From the NCBI GenBank assembly GCA_013176395.1, contig JABMLP010000006.1, forward strand, positions 1,426,001-1,490,000: a stretch of DNA of 64,000 nucleotides. The letters are read 5' to 3'. The position numbers and the translations under genes are program-made. Numbering within the stretch: the first letter of the stretch is position 1; each line of letters starts with the position of its first letter. Shown here one piece after another: positions 53,656 through 63,196 of the stretch. The notes under the pieces are model-generated. The model searched no databases and was not told where the DNA came from. It was given only the letters and a program-made list of their open reading frames with translations. The DNA comes from Venturia oleaginea (lineage: Eukaryota; Ascomycota; Dothideomycetes; Venturiales; Venturiaceae).

Positions 53656-54480
53656 ATGTGTGTCTTCAAGCACATCGAATACGAATGGTGCGACTGCTCC
53701 AAGCGCATTCGCATCTCGAAGTGCTGCGAAGCCTTCCAACAGCAAACGCCAGACAGAAGTGTGCCCAGCTGCTCGTCCGACGGCAGTTATAATCTAGTGA
53801 CAGTCCTACTCTCTGGCATTTGCGGACTTTGCCAGCGCAAAGCTTATTGCAGCGAGGTTGCCGTGAAGATGGAGGAGAAATACCGTCTTGCTGCTATGGC
53901 AAGGAACAACGCAACCGAAGAGCTGTTCGAGTATCTGGGTGACAATGAAGCCGTCTTCACCGGTTCCTTCGATGAAGATATCGAAATGGATGGCAAAACG
54001 GTTGTGCACCTGTTCATCAACGCAGTTGAAGTTCAATCTGGTCGCGTCGACGAAGAGGTTGCCAAGAAGATAGTCGCACAGGCCGATGGTTTGGTCGGAA
54101 ATTCGAACGACGCTAAAGAGACTCATCAGGCTGATAGCCTACTCGAAAAATGGAAAGATGCCAAACAGAGATGGATTGTTGGCCGCAAACGCGCAAGCCC
54201 GACTTGGTACCTACCTGCCTCACTCAACTGCAGGGACGGCATCAAGGAAACATATAGGCACTGGCTCAGCACGTGCTACAACGCTGCAAAAGCCGAGGAT
54301 GAGGCACACGAAGTTTACACCCGCTTTGACGAGAAGGACAGCCGGCTCAAAAGGTGCAGTAAGTCAGCTTTGGAGAACTCGCTCAAAGCAGAGATGTGGA
54401 TGACGGCCTGGAGATGGGAGATGAGAAGAACTCGGCAAGGATTCATCTGCCATACGCCCCGAGGCAAACGTCACCTTTGA
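53656..54480 (+). CDS. Hypothetical fungal protein with Cys-rich N-terminus
   Basis: A frame of 274 residues starting MCVFKHIEYEWCDCSKRIRI, a C...H...CxC arrangement seen at the start of many uncharacterised fungal proteins; more cysteines follow to about residue 65 (GICGLCQRKAYC). The rest is acidic and helical (LEKWKDAKQRWIVGRKR) with no recognised domain. Near the 3' end a GTAAGTCAG donor-like site at about 54359 and an overlapping acidic frame (54396-54602, with repeats DMVDSDGEKADLVDSD) suggest an alternative last exon that I could not phase. The pogo derivative at 54621 lies immediately downstream. Function unknown. Confidence 0.5.
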   Translation: MCVFKHIEYEWCDCSKRIRISKCCEAFQQQTPDRSVPSCSSDGSYNLVTVLLSGICGLCQRKAYCSEVAVKMEEKYRLAAMARNNATEELFEYLGDNEAVFTGSFDEDIEMDGKTVVHLFINAVEVQSGRVDEEVAKKIVAQADGLVGNSNDAKETHQADSLLEKWKDAKQRWIVGRKRASPTWYLPASLNCRDGIKETYRHWLSTCYNAAKAEDEAHEVYTRFDEKDSRLKRCSKSALENSLKAEMWMTAWRWEMRRTRQGFICHTPRGKRHL

Positions 54481-54620
54481 GGAACGAGCTCAAAGCAGAA
54501 GATGTGGAGGACCAGGATGACGAGGGGGAGAAGGTCGACATGGTGGATTCCGACGGCGAAAAGGCCGACTTGGTGGATTCCGACGTGATCTTGATTACCT
54601 AATCATCCCGTCTTAGTTAA

Positions 54621-56050
54621 CTTAACGTAATCGATGGGTTAGGGGCCACTGTGGGTTAGTGGCTACCCCATCAAGGTATCTCAGCGAAAAAATGTATGCA
54701 TTTGAACAACCACCTAATCTATTACAATAATATATATATATCAATTGATGCGCTGATACCCAGGGCATACAGGGGCTTTATGTTCAAGCGACCCACATAA
54801 GCTACACCTTGGTGGTGCCCGTTGCCGTCTCACGTCTAGCCCGTCTTGTACAGCCTCTGTACGGCTACTTTCACCATTATTTACCAACACCTGAGCCTGA
54901 ACCCCAGATAAAACACCGCCTCTCGCTATATACGTACGCCTCTTTGCCTTCTTCCTATTTTGGCGCTGGTTCTCAGTACGTAGCTTCTCATTTTCGCTTG
55001 CAAGAAGGACAGCGTTATGCATAGCTATCTGACAACCTTTTACAAGCTGGTTTAAGGCCTGGTCTGTCGGAGACGGTGGGCTTTGCGTACGACGCTTGAG
55101 GTATTGCTTCAGGAGGTCTGTTTGGTGCTGTAGCTCAGTAATATTATGAGGTGTTTCGGCTACCCATACTGCCTCAGGTTGTGGATGTAGCTGGGGGGAT
55201 GGCGTATGGACCTGAGCGTGTAGGAGCGAGAGCACACGATCTGGCTCGTACGGAACGAGGCCTGTAGCTGTAAAACCGCTTCGTAGGTTCCTTTCGTGTA
55301 GTGCTTCGGCGCGTGCTTGCTGGTAGAGAGGTAGGAACTCTTGCTTGTCGATATGGTTAACGCCAAGGCCCATTTTCTGCTCAACAAGCCGTCCGTACGA
55401 TCGCTTGAGTACAGCAAGGCAGCCGACATCAAGTGGCTGGAGGAGATGTGATGAAAGCGCTGGCATACAGAGAACAACAATCGAGCGATCTAGGCAGTAC
55501 TGATCAAACTCAGCGATTGTATGCCGTACACGTTGAAACCAGGCTCGAATAAGCTCCGGATCTCCGCACTTTGCTCGTTGGTAGTCGTACTTGCGATTGT
55601 ATTTTGACTGTAGTGTATCGTGGCGCTTGATAAAGTCGCGGACCCAGACCTGACCGATATAGCCTGGTTTCCCGTGTTGCGCGACTAAAAGGCCTGCCAT
55701 TTGCCGTACAGTCGCCTGTCGAGGTGGCATACCGCGTCGATCCATTGATAGGATCCATCGTACGAGACTCTCTTTTTCGGTAGGTGTAAGAAGGCGTTTT
55801 TTTGAGATAGAGCCGAACTGTGGTTGGATTCCGGCGATACGGCGTCGAAGGGTAGTTCGGGGGATATCAAAGGCATTTGCAGCGGCAGTAGGGGTTTGAA
55901 ACTGGCCTTGCTGGTAGGCTTGAAGCGCTAGAGCAATTCTACCTTCTTTGTATAAGGCTTCTTCTTGTTGTGGTGGTGGCATTGAGGATAGTAGTAGAAT
56001 GACGCGACGCGATTTGGTGAGGTGGCCACTAACCCATCGACTACGTTAAG
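54621..56050 (-). mobile_element. Internally deleted pogo element with inverted ends
   Basis: Left CTTAACGTAATCGATGGGTT and the inverse of the right end, CTTAACGTAGTCGATGGGTT, differ by one base and extend to GGCCACT. A single open gene lies between. The exact TA duplication is uncertain because the ends are themselves TA-rich. Confidence 0.75.
54741..55982 (-). CDS. Pogo-derived protein: two HTH domains and CCHC, no DDE core
   Basis: A fully open 413-residue frame. HTH 1: TPTAAANAFDIPRTTLRRRI (about 30-50). HTH 2, CENP-B type: LTPTEKESLVRWILSMDRRG and FIKRHDTLQSKYNRKYDYQR. At about residue 160 the sequence passes from VRHTIAEFDQY directly to CLDRSIVVLCMPALSSHLLQ, so the first two catalytic Asp residues are gone while the third (QPLDVGCLAVLKRSYG) is kept. 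A coiled-coil-like segment (NAVLLASENEKLRTENQRQ) and a terminal knuckle CSLCGSLEHKAPVC follow. It cannot catalyse transposition but could bind DNA and dimerise; a repressor or co-opted role is speculation. Confidence 0.82.
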   Translation of the reverse strand: MPPPQQEEALYKEGRIALALQAYQQGQFQTPTAAANAFDIPRTTLRRRIAGIQPQFGSISKKRLLTPTEKESLVRWILSMDRRGMPPRQATVRQMAGLLVAQHGKPGYIGQVWVRDFIKRHDTLQSKYNRKYDYQRAKCGDPELIRAWFQRVRHTIAEFDQYCLDRSIVVLCMPALSSHLLQPLDVGCLAVLKRSYGRLVEQKMGLGVNHIDKQEFLPLYQQARAEALHERNLRSGFTATGLVPYEPDRVLSLLHAQVHTPSPQLHPQPEAVWVAETPHNITELQHQTDLLKQYLKRRTQSPPSPTDQALNQLVKGCQIAMHNAVLLASENEKLRTENQRQNRKKAKRRTYIARGGVLSGVQAQVLVNNGESSRTEAVQDGLDVRRQRAPPRCSLCGSLEHKAPVCPGYQRIN

Positions 56051-56203
56051 CTTTTGCACAGGGCTTAGATAATGGTCAGTCGGAATGGTAAGTTATGTTG
56101 TGAGGAGAATAGTAAGATACATATGTATGCTGCCATCGTCTCCATTCTTATCAATAGCCGTCCTCCATCCTTGGTATCCTTGGTGGATCCGCTTATAGAA
56201 CGA

Positions 56204-56268
56204 TATCTTGGCTTGCTACTTATGTAATGATGTCTTGGCTTACGACTTATGTAATAACATCTTGGCGT
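56204..56268 (+). repeat. 27-bp tandem repeat, about 2.4 units
   Basis: TATCTTGGCTTGCTACTTATG is followed by TGTCTTGGCTTACGACTTATG and a partial third unit CATCTTGGCGTAAC, next to the inverted end of the adjacent pogo derivative. Confidence 0.75.
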
Positions 56269-57378
56269 AACTTAACGTGTTTCACAAGCTAGCTGGCCAC
56301 CCAAGCTAGCTGGCCACTCCACCCGCACAAAAATCTTTGACGTAACATAGTATTATATCGCAACATATTATGAATTAAATAACTGTCTAAGCTGAAATCT
56401 ATCGCTTTAAACATGTACGAGCAGTGTGTTCAAGCGATCCACATAAACTACACGTTCGTGGAGCACGCGTTTTTGGCTGCAACTGTATCGTACGAGAACC
56501 GCCTTGCTGCACTTCAACCTGGATTTGCTGCTCCAATTCACGCTCGAGTACCCTATCCTGACCCTCACTGATAGTTGAAGTACCTCCTATTTGGATCCTT
56601 GTTCGACGCTTTACTCGCTTTTGTTTTTGGCCTTCATTTTAAACCCGAAGTGCTGCGTTCTCGCCTTGCAAAATTGCCCGTTCGTGTACGGCAACTTCAA
56701 AGCCTTTTAGAAGTTGCTGAAAGGCGGACTCAGTTGGTGAATGAGAGGTACTCGTACGAAGCCGACGTTGATCTTGAATATACTTTGCTTGCCGCTTAAC
56801 TTCCGTAAGGTTTCGGGGTGTTTTTGACTCCCACACTGACTCTTCTGTAGGGGTTGAACTTGGGAGCCCTGGATAAGTACTGGATCCTCACATTTCGCGC
56901 GCTGGTAATCGTACTTTCGGTTGTACATCGTACGAAGTGAGTCGTGGCGGTTGACGAAGTTTGAAGCCCAGTTCTTGCCGACTGTTTGGGGAGGAGACGC
57001 GCCGCGGTTCGCGAGGATGAGATCTGCAATCTCTCGTACAATAGATATGCGGGGGGAGAATCCTTGATCATCTAGATCAAGAATACGTTGAACAAGGATC
57101 TCCTCTTCAAGAGGACTAAGTTTTTGCGTTGTACGATGTGAATCGTGTCGAGAGAGTGTACCGTTGTAGCGAGTTTGAAGTGTAGATCGAGGCACATTAT
57201 ATAACTGAGCTGCAGTTCGTACGCTCTTGATCTAGCCTTGTTCCAAGGCCTGAATAGCTAAAGAAATTCTTCCTTCTTTTTGAAGGTCGTACAATGGAGG
57301 CATTGTTGATAAAAATGAAAATAACTATGGTGAACGCGACGCATGGGCGGAGTGGCCAGCTAGCTTGTGAAATACGTT
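56269..57378 (-). mobile_element. Pogo deletion derivative with inverted ends
   Basis: Left end ACGTGTTTCACAAGCTAGCT and the inverse of the right end ACGTATTTCACAAGCTAGCT match with one difference. At the left, CAAGCTAGCTGGCCAC is duplicated in tandem. The element lies in what looks like an intron of a broken host gene (57421-57773). Confidence 0.72.
56399..57303 (-). pseudogene. Pogo gene lacking its DDE core, with stop and frameshift
   Basis: Begins MPPLYDLQKEGRISLAIQAL, meets a TAG after 23 codons, then shows both HTH domains (VRTAAQLYNVPRSTLQTRY; FVNRHDSLRTMYNRKYDYQR). After KCEDPVLIQG the catalytic domain is absent and a C-terminal segment follows (CGSQKHPETLRKLSGKQSI in a shifted frame). 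The end encodes CSLCGSLEHTARTC, nearly the same knuckle as the 54741 copy. Confidence 0.72.
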
Positions 57379-57420
57379 AGTATTAATTAGATAGAAACAA
57401 CAACAATTGTCAATACTTAC

Positions 57421-57773
57421 CGACAGAATACAGCCTTCGTTCTTCACCTTTTTACCCCGTCTGTTCTTATACCATGTGATACCAACATCATGCGCGCAAT
57501 GGAACGGCCCGATCTGATCATATGGCGGAATATCATCTGGCTCTTTCTCGGAAGAATATCTCTTGTTCACGATGCGCGGCGTGCGAAGTGCGAGTCGTGT
57601 CGAGCAGGCTGACGAACATCCCTCGGCACAGAGAACTGATCTAATATCCTGTCCACCAGCTCTCGCTTTGGAGACATGCCCGAAATTCGTCCATATTGTA
57701 TCTTACATACCTGTCGCGCAATCGTCAATATCGCATGTCTGCTAATGCTATATAAAATTATCTCCACCTCCAC
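57421..57773 (-). pseudogene. Unrecognised gene fragment with a splice donor
   Basis: A frame encoding SSEKEPDDIPPYDQIGPFHC and HDVGITWYKNRRGKK ends at a strong donor, GTAAGTATTGAC (57420 on the minus strand), after NEGCILSV. The pogo derivative begins about 40 bp into the presumed intron. An upstream frame (57567-57773) with PKRELVDRILDQFSVPRDV overlaps in another register. No partner exon is seen to the left, so the gene is probably broken. Confidence 0.3.
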
Positions 57774-58175
57774 AAAGCCACGCGTGGTCTCCCATGTTCG
57801 TGTCTCCCATTCCTTTCTTTCTTACCGTCCGACTCGGAGATTTGGAGATGGTTGTTCGCTCGCTCTGGTGACCACTAATTTAATTCCATCTCGCTGCTGC
57901 TCCCCGATCCAGCCATTTTGGCCTATCTGCAGCTCAGAACAGTTCACAGGCTGCCGAATTTTCTTGGCTCTAAGTCATCTTGATTCTTCATTGCCTACCT
58001 ACGATACCAGGCCATGAGCTAGATGCTCAGCAATTCACGGATCTACCGACAGGATGGTAGCCGAACAAAATTAAACATGTCCGCGAGAAGCATGAATTTC
58101 GTCCTATATGTGTCCCTTTCTCTTCTGGGTCCTCGAGTCGTATTGTTGATCTCATCCACTTCCACTCGTTTCAAC

Positions 58176-59500
58176 ATGTTTTCCTTGGCTCTCCTTTCGC
58201 TTCTTGCTACTTCGCAACTTATTGCAGCACTACCACAGAGCTCTTCCAACTCTGTTAGCCAAGGGCCTGTTTTGGAGGCTCCTCTAACTGCAGCCGCTAT
58301 CAAGGCACCTGGAGGCCAGCTGAAGAAGATCCGCTATGGACCATTTGCTATTCCTGCCATGGGGATGCTCGATAACAAGGGCATAAGGAATATCACGAAG
58401 CCATGTGCTGACTGCTTCATCACAGCCTATGAGGCTGGTTTGGAAGATGAAGCTGGCAAATCTGTAAACACGGATGTAGGCGCTTGGTTGCATCGTAAGC
58501 CTTTCTAACATTCTCCCACAACGTCAAGATGAATAACAACAGCTCTTTAGACATTGTCTTGTACCAGGCTGGAGACGGAGAAAAAGATTTGGTTTGTCCA
58601 TTTCAACCTGCCAAAAGAGTCTTTGCCAGTGGAAATGAACGAACTCCGTGAGTAGTGTGAAAGCCAATCTTTTGCACAGAATTGATGCCCCAATAGTGTC
58701 AGAATTTCAGCCGATGGAAAGTACGGAATCAAGGTCGGCGCCACGAGCCGTTTCTCCCTTCTTTACGATCTCGTCAATGACTCCGATAAGCCTGTAACGT
58801 ATTACATCACACTGGCAAGTCTACCGCCCACTGGTTTTTGTTCCTCCTTACTGACAAAATTGGTTAGACTTATGAGTACTCGTCCGACAAATCTATCAAG
58901 CCAGCCGAAGTCATTTACCTCGACGTGACGGGTAACTGTGGCGTGGCATATGTTCCACCGAAAGACGGCAGCTTCACCCTTACCAACAACCCCGGATACA
59001 CATCTGCCATCAGCGGCAAGCTTCTTTCAGCTACTGGCCACGGCCACGACGGTGTAGAGGTGGTGAAAGTGAAGGTTGCAGGCAAAACCGTTTGCGAAAG
59101 TTCGCAAGTATATGCCAGACGCGCGGGCTATACGTCGCCGCCTACGGCCAGTATGGCTGGTATGGCTGGAGGGCACTCCAGTATGCCTGGAGGGCACTCT
59201 AGTATGTCAGGAATGCCCGCCTTGCCCAAGAGTTCTTCTCCGGAGCTCTCTGGCGGAGCGACTGGTATGGTTGGAGGTATGGCTGCAAGCGCGCCTCCTA
59301 GTCCGGCTCCTATCAAGTCTGAGGCTAGCGTGAAGCATATCTCTGATACTGGCGTTTGCATGGACTTTGGAACGATTAAGTCTGGGGAGAGTATTGAAGT
59401 CGATGCGGTGTATGACACGAAGAAGAATGGGTTGAATAAACTAATGGGCGAGTTTGTTGAGCTGATGGGGATCAGTCTAGTTTATGTGGCGCCTGCTTAG
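58176..59500 (+). CDS. Secreted Nod19-like (SURNod19) protein, four exons with a GC-AG intron
   Basis: Exons 58176-58494, 58551-58647, 58697-58814 and 58868-59500 give 388 residues. MFSLALLSLLATSQLIAALP is a signal peptide. The mature part has YGPFAIPAMGMLDNKGIRN, KPCADCFITAYEAGLED and, across the first intron, GAWLHHIVLYQAGDG, matching the pattern of plant and fungal stress-upregulated Nod19 proteins. A Gly/Met/Ser low-complexity stretch (SMAGMAGGHSSMPGGHSSMS) divides it from a C-terminal block ending GEFVELMGISLVYVAPA. The third intron begins GCAAGT and ends GGTTAG with a CTGAC branch; only this choice keeps the frame. The function is unknown, probably extracellular. The upstream ATGs from 58023 are less likely starts. 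Confidence 0.68.
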
Positions 59501-59646
59501 ATGGGTGTGAATTGGGGCGGTTGAGATAGGTCTGTGGGATATAGTTAGGTACTTTAGGTAATAGTGGAGTAGGATTTTTCAGTACTTCCAAAACTTGAGG
59601 GGCGTGGTCGTTTTGTCACTTCAACTTCAAACTTACCCCATCAATT

Positions 59647-59677
59647 TCGATGATTGTGGGTGTACAGTCATTAGCCG
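59647..59677 (+). repeat. 31-bp direct repeat, left copy
   Basis: Identical over 31 bp (TCGATGATTGTGGGTGTACA onward to TTAGCCG) with 61983-62013, in the same orientation, bracketing the MULE pseudogene. Confidence 0.92.
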
Positions 59678-59766
59678 TATAGTCAACACAGTGGAGGGCA
59701 ACTTACCGTGCAAACTTCTGCTCAAAAACCCGATTTCAGCAACACCAACAACCTCAAATTACACCT

Positions 59767-61575
59767 ATGGCGACACTATTATCAAGCCAGGCGCTGTCCC
59801 AGCGCTATCAAAAACCTCCTGCACCTGAAGATATCCCTCTCTATCCAACGCTCCAGCTTGGAATGACTTTCGAGACTCTTGAGGAAGCCAAAAACCTCAT
59901 TACCGAAACGCGATTGCGGCCGCCAATGAGTCTTTCAGCGTTAAGAACAGCAAGCCCCAGTTCTGGCAACTCGAATGCCGTGGTCGTGAGAAGCATACAT
60001 GCCATTTCGCAATACGAGTAGCCCTCGTAGGCAAGCCAAAGGAGTGGAAGTTACGACAACTTAAGAAGCATACGTGTCCCTCCCAGTGTCATATTGGCTG
60101 GCAGCGCGTTCATTCAGTCAAATATCTCGCTCGAAACCACTTCGATATCGTCGCCAATAATCGCAAACTCCCCTCGAAATTCGTACAAGATGAAGCAAGT
60201 CTCGAGCAGAGCAACAAGATCTCCAGCCGGAAAGCCCATCGCACTGTGGTAGAGGTTAGGAACCAGATTGAAGGGGAGGAGAGTAAACAGTTTCAGTACA
60301 TCAAACCCTTGCTACTGGCGCTTCACGACGCGAAGATTCACGATCATGAGTTCATCTCTGAGGAGGAGGAAGACATTAGCGCAGATTGGGCTGAACTCTG
60401 CAACTTATATAACGGCGCTACTATCAAGTACAAGTCAGAGAGAGGTGTCTCTCAAGCCGCTGTAATTATGCCTTCGGCGTGTACTTTGGCTCTTGACAGA
60501 TGTCGTAGTCTTCTCGTCTTTGACGGCACTCGCTGCTCCTCCAAATATGGAGACATCCTGCTTGTTATCACCACCGTGGATGCCGACGAAAACAACCTCT
60601 TTATAGCCTGGGCAATCGTACCTACAGAGTCAAAAGATTGGTGGGAATGGTTCCTCGAAGCCCTCGTCGAAAACGTCACAATGTTTGGCAGAGAAGAAGG
60701 CAATGACCCTAGAGAGTTTGCGATAATCACTGACCGCGGCAAAGGCCTCGTCCCAGCTATCACTAAGTACTTTCCGGGCTCCCGGCATTACTACTGTACC
60801 TGGCATCTTGCAGAGAATGTAGATGACCACTTCAACAACATAATTACGGCCAAATTCAAGCAGATGTGCCGTGTCACCTCCCACCGCGAATTCCAAGCTC
60901 TTCTCAAAGAAATACGTGTTCTCAACCCGGAGGCGGCCAAGTACATTGAGGATATTGACAACGGCAAATTTGATCGCTAGGCATCCGCCTACGCGCCTTA
61001 CGACGAGTTGCCTCGTTATGGACACACTACATCTGGCGTTGGAGAGTCAATGAACGGCAGATATCTTGATGAGAGGCGGAAGCCGATTATGTACATGTTG
61101 GAAGACATCTGGACCGCCACAATGAAGCTGTTCTATGACCGCGGCGAGTTCGTACAGAAGGACAATGTTTTTACGAGATTTGCCGTCAAACACATCGCAG
61201 ATCGCAGAGATGTTGGCCGGAAGATAATGTGCGTTCCACAGAGGAAAGGTATGTCAAAATCGCGCCATTTTGAAGCTCCTAAACTGACATTAGATAGGCA
61301 AGGCAATTGTACGACTTCTGAACACCGCCGCTATTGGCTGGCGCGTCGATTTAGATGCGAGAACTTGTACTTGCCTTGAGTGGCAGGACATACGTCTTCC
61401 CTGCGCTCATGCTTGGTGCGCTGCCGATTTCTTCAAAGTCGATTCTAATATCCTACTCTTTGGCACTGACAACGTCGAGAATCTAGTTCTAGGCGATGTA
61501 ACCACCGGCATCCAAATCTACATGGCTCAACGTTATAGAGAGACCTACCTTCCTTCCTGTCGCACCATATGAGTG
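59767..61575 (+). pseudogene. Second MULE transposase, decayed
   Basis: Related to the intact MULE gene at 23673-26300. The start MATLLSSQALSQRYQKPPAP leads to LQLGMTFETLEEAKNLITET, then a one-base frameshift near 59905. The main frame 60246-60980 has LLVFDGTRCSSKYGD, IITDRGKGLVPAI and HYYCTWHLAENV; a TAG at 60978-60980 interrupts it before GVGESMNGRYLDERR, the catalytic Glu region. An intron of about 48 bp near 61249-61296 (GTATGT...GATAG) precedes the SWIM finger CTCLEWQDIRLPCAH. The frame ends at 61570. It lacks the long tail and knuckle of the intact copy. Confidence 0.83.
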
Positions 61576-61982
61576 ACGCCTGCGATGCCAGCGAGATTGG
61601 TAGGGACATTGAGTTGTTATCGGAGGAAGAATGAGCGATTTTGAGGCCGCCGGCAGTATGTATAGCGGCCTTAGCACGGTTCTGAGCGAGATATTTGAGC
61701 CAAAATGATGAATTTAATTGAGTTGAGTCGATTGCCGTGTAGTTTGAATTTGTACATTATTCAAATGCGGTTAGCGCCATTCTATGGTGATGGTCGGCGT
61801 AATGTCCCTGAGATTGACTTCGATTACAGCAGCGACTCTATGCAATGAATGGCTGAACCTTTTGGCCTCAAACATATATCATCAGTGACTATCGCATACA
61901 ATTAATGACTAAAACACGCACGAATTTGTGTTCATGCCAGATGATTGTGGTAGTCATTGCGTGTATGTGCTGGTCCGAAAAA

Positions 61983-62013
61983 TCGATGATTGTGGGTGTA
62001 CAGTCATTAGCCG
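61983..62013 (+). repeat. 31-bp direct repeat, right copy
   Basis: Same sequence and orientation as 59647-59677. A degenerate third version (GATGATTGTGGTAGTCATTG) lies at about 61941-61960. Confidence 0.92.
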
Positions 62014-63196
62014 CTTGTAGATCTCTATAAGAGCTTTCTATAACTTTATAGTATCTTCTCCAGACTCCCAGCTTTTGCACCTTTCATTTGCACGACCCAT
62101 GACCAAGCCGCTGGCACGATGTTCCTCCCCTAGCCACAGTATGACCTTTGTGGCGCTTTTGTAAATCAGACCCATCATAGCCACCTGCTTGTTCATTCAT
62201 TTGCATCACTCTGCTTGATACACAAGGCATCCGCGCCAACGTAAGTCTGCACTGCCCTATTTCTTGAGTCTCCTCAGAAACGGCCAGAGATTGAACCCGA
62301 TCCTGTGTACTAGGCCATTCACTTTAGTTGTCTTCTTTCGGACTTTCAGGATGCCATGAGTGGGACTTTTCACGGTAGGTAGGCCCTCTGGTGGCGCACA
62401 AGTCGTGTACTGTCATCTCCGGCTGGAGACAAGGCTGGCTTTTCGATGGTAAGAACTTGATCAAACGGATTTGCTCGGACGCATCGTCGAAGGGGTGATA
62501 TTTGCTGTGGGAAATGCTCGGTTTTGAATTGCTTGTTTCTGCTTGGGAAAAGGGAAAATGACAGTGAATCCATTCCATGTAAGATCCTATCGTTGAGGTC
62601 TTGGAATACCTCAATCGTAAACTCGGCCAGAAAATCTCAGACAATCCAAATTTACCGTTGTCTCGGTTCTTGGTATTAATGCGCGTTTAGTTCCGAGCAA
62701 GCCAGATTGTGGAATCGTCTATGGTTCAATTGGTATTACAAATCATCATAGAACAAACATGAATTGAATCTGACGTACAATTCCGAACCTGCCTCCGTAC
62801 CTGAATTAATCCTGCAAGGAAAGATCGCAGAGTTCAAATGAGCCAGAGGAAGTGCATATACCAAAAAGAATCATCCGAGGACGTGAAGGCATCGCACCTC
62901 AAACGATGAGAGAAGTCGCAAAGCCTAAGACAAAAAAAGTACTGGATCATGAACGTCCAAGAACCCATAGGTGATACGACTTGAAATTCACATTCGGTCC
63001 AGATTCGCAAGTCCGAAGAACCCTAAAGTGTAAGCCAGCAGGGCAAGTCACTACATCCATCTTTGCATGCCTTCTCATAAAGAAATGAATACGTCAAGTA
63101 TTCCCAGAGATATCTGAGTGCCAAACGAGCAGGGTATCAATGCATTTATCTCATAGCTATTTTACACCGCCTGACTGCACCCAAACCCCCATTCCA
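62014..63196. other. Intergenic, mostly downstream of Gem1
   Basis: No gene supported; the frame at 62324-62644 (minus strand) is composition-driven with no motif. The section near 63197 should hold the 3' UTR of the Gem1 gene. Confidence 0.5.

Noticed and set aside
62324..62644. 106-residue minus-strand frame
   Set aside because: No motif or coding-like pattern, and a second frame overlaps it.
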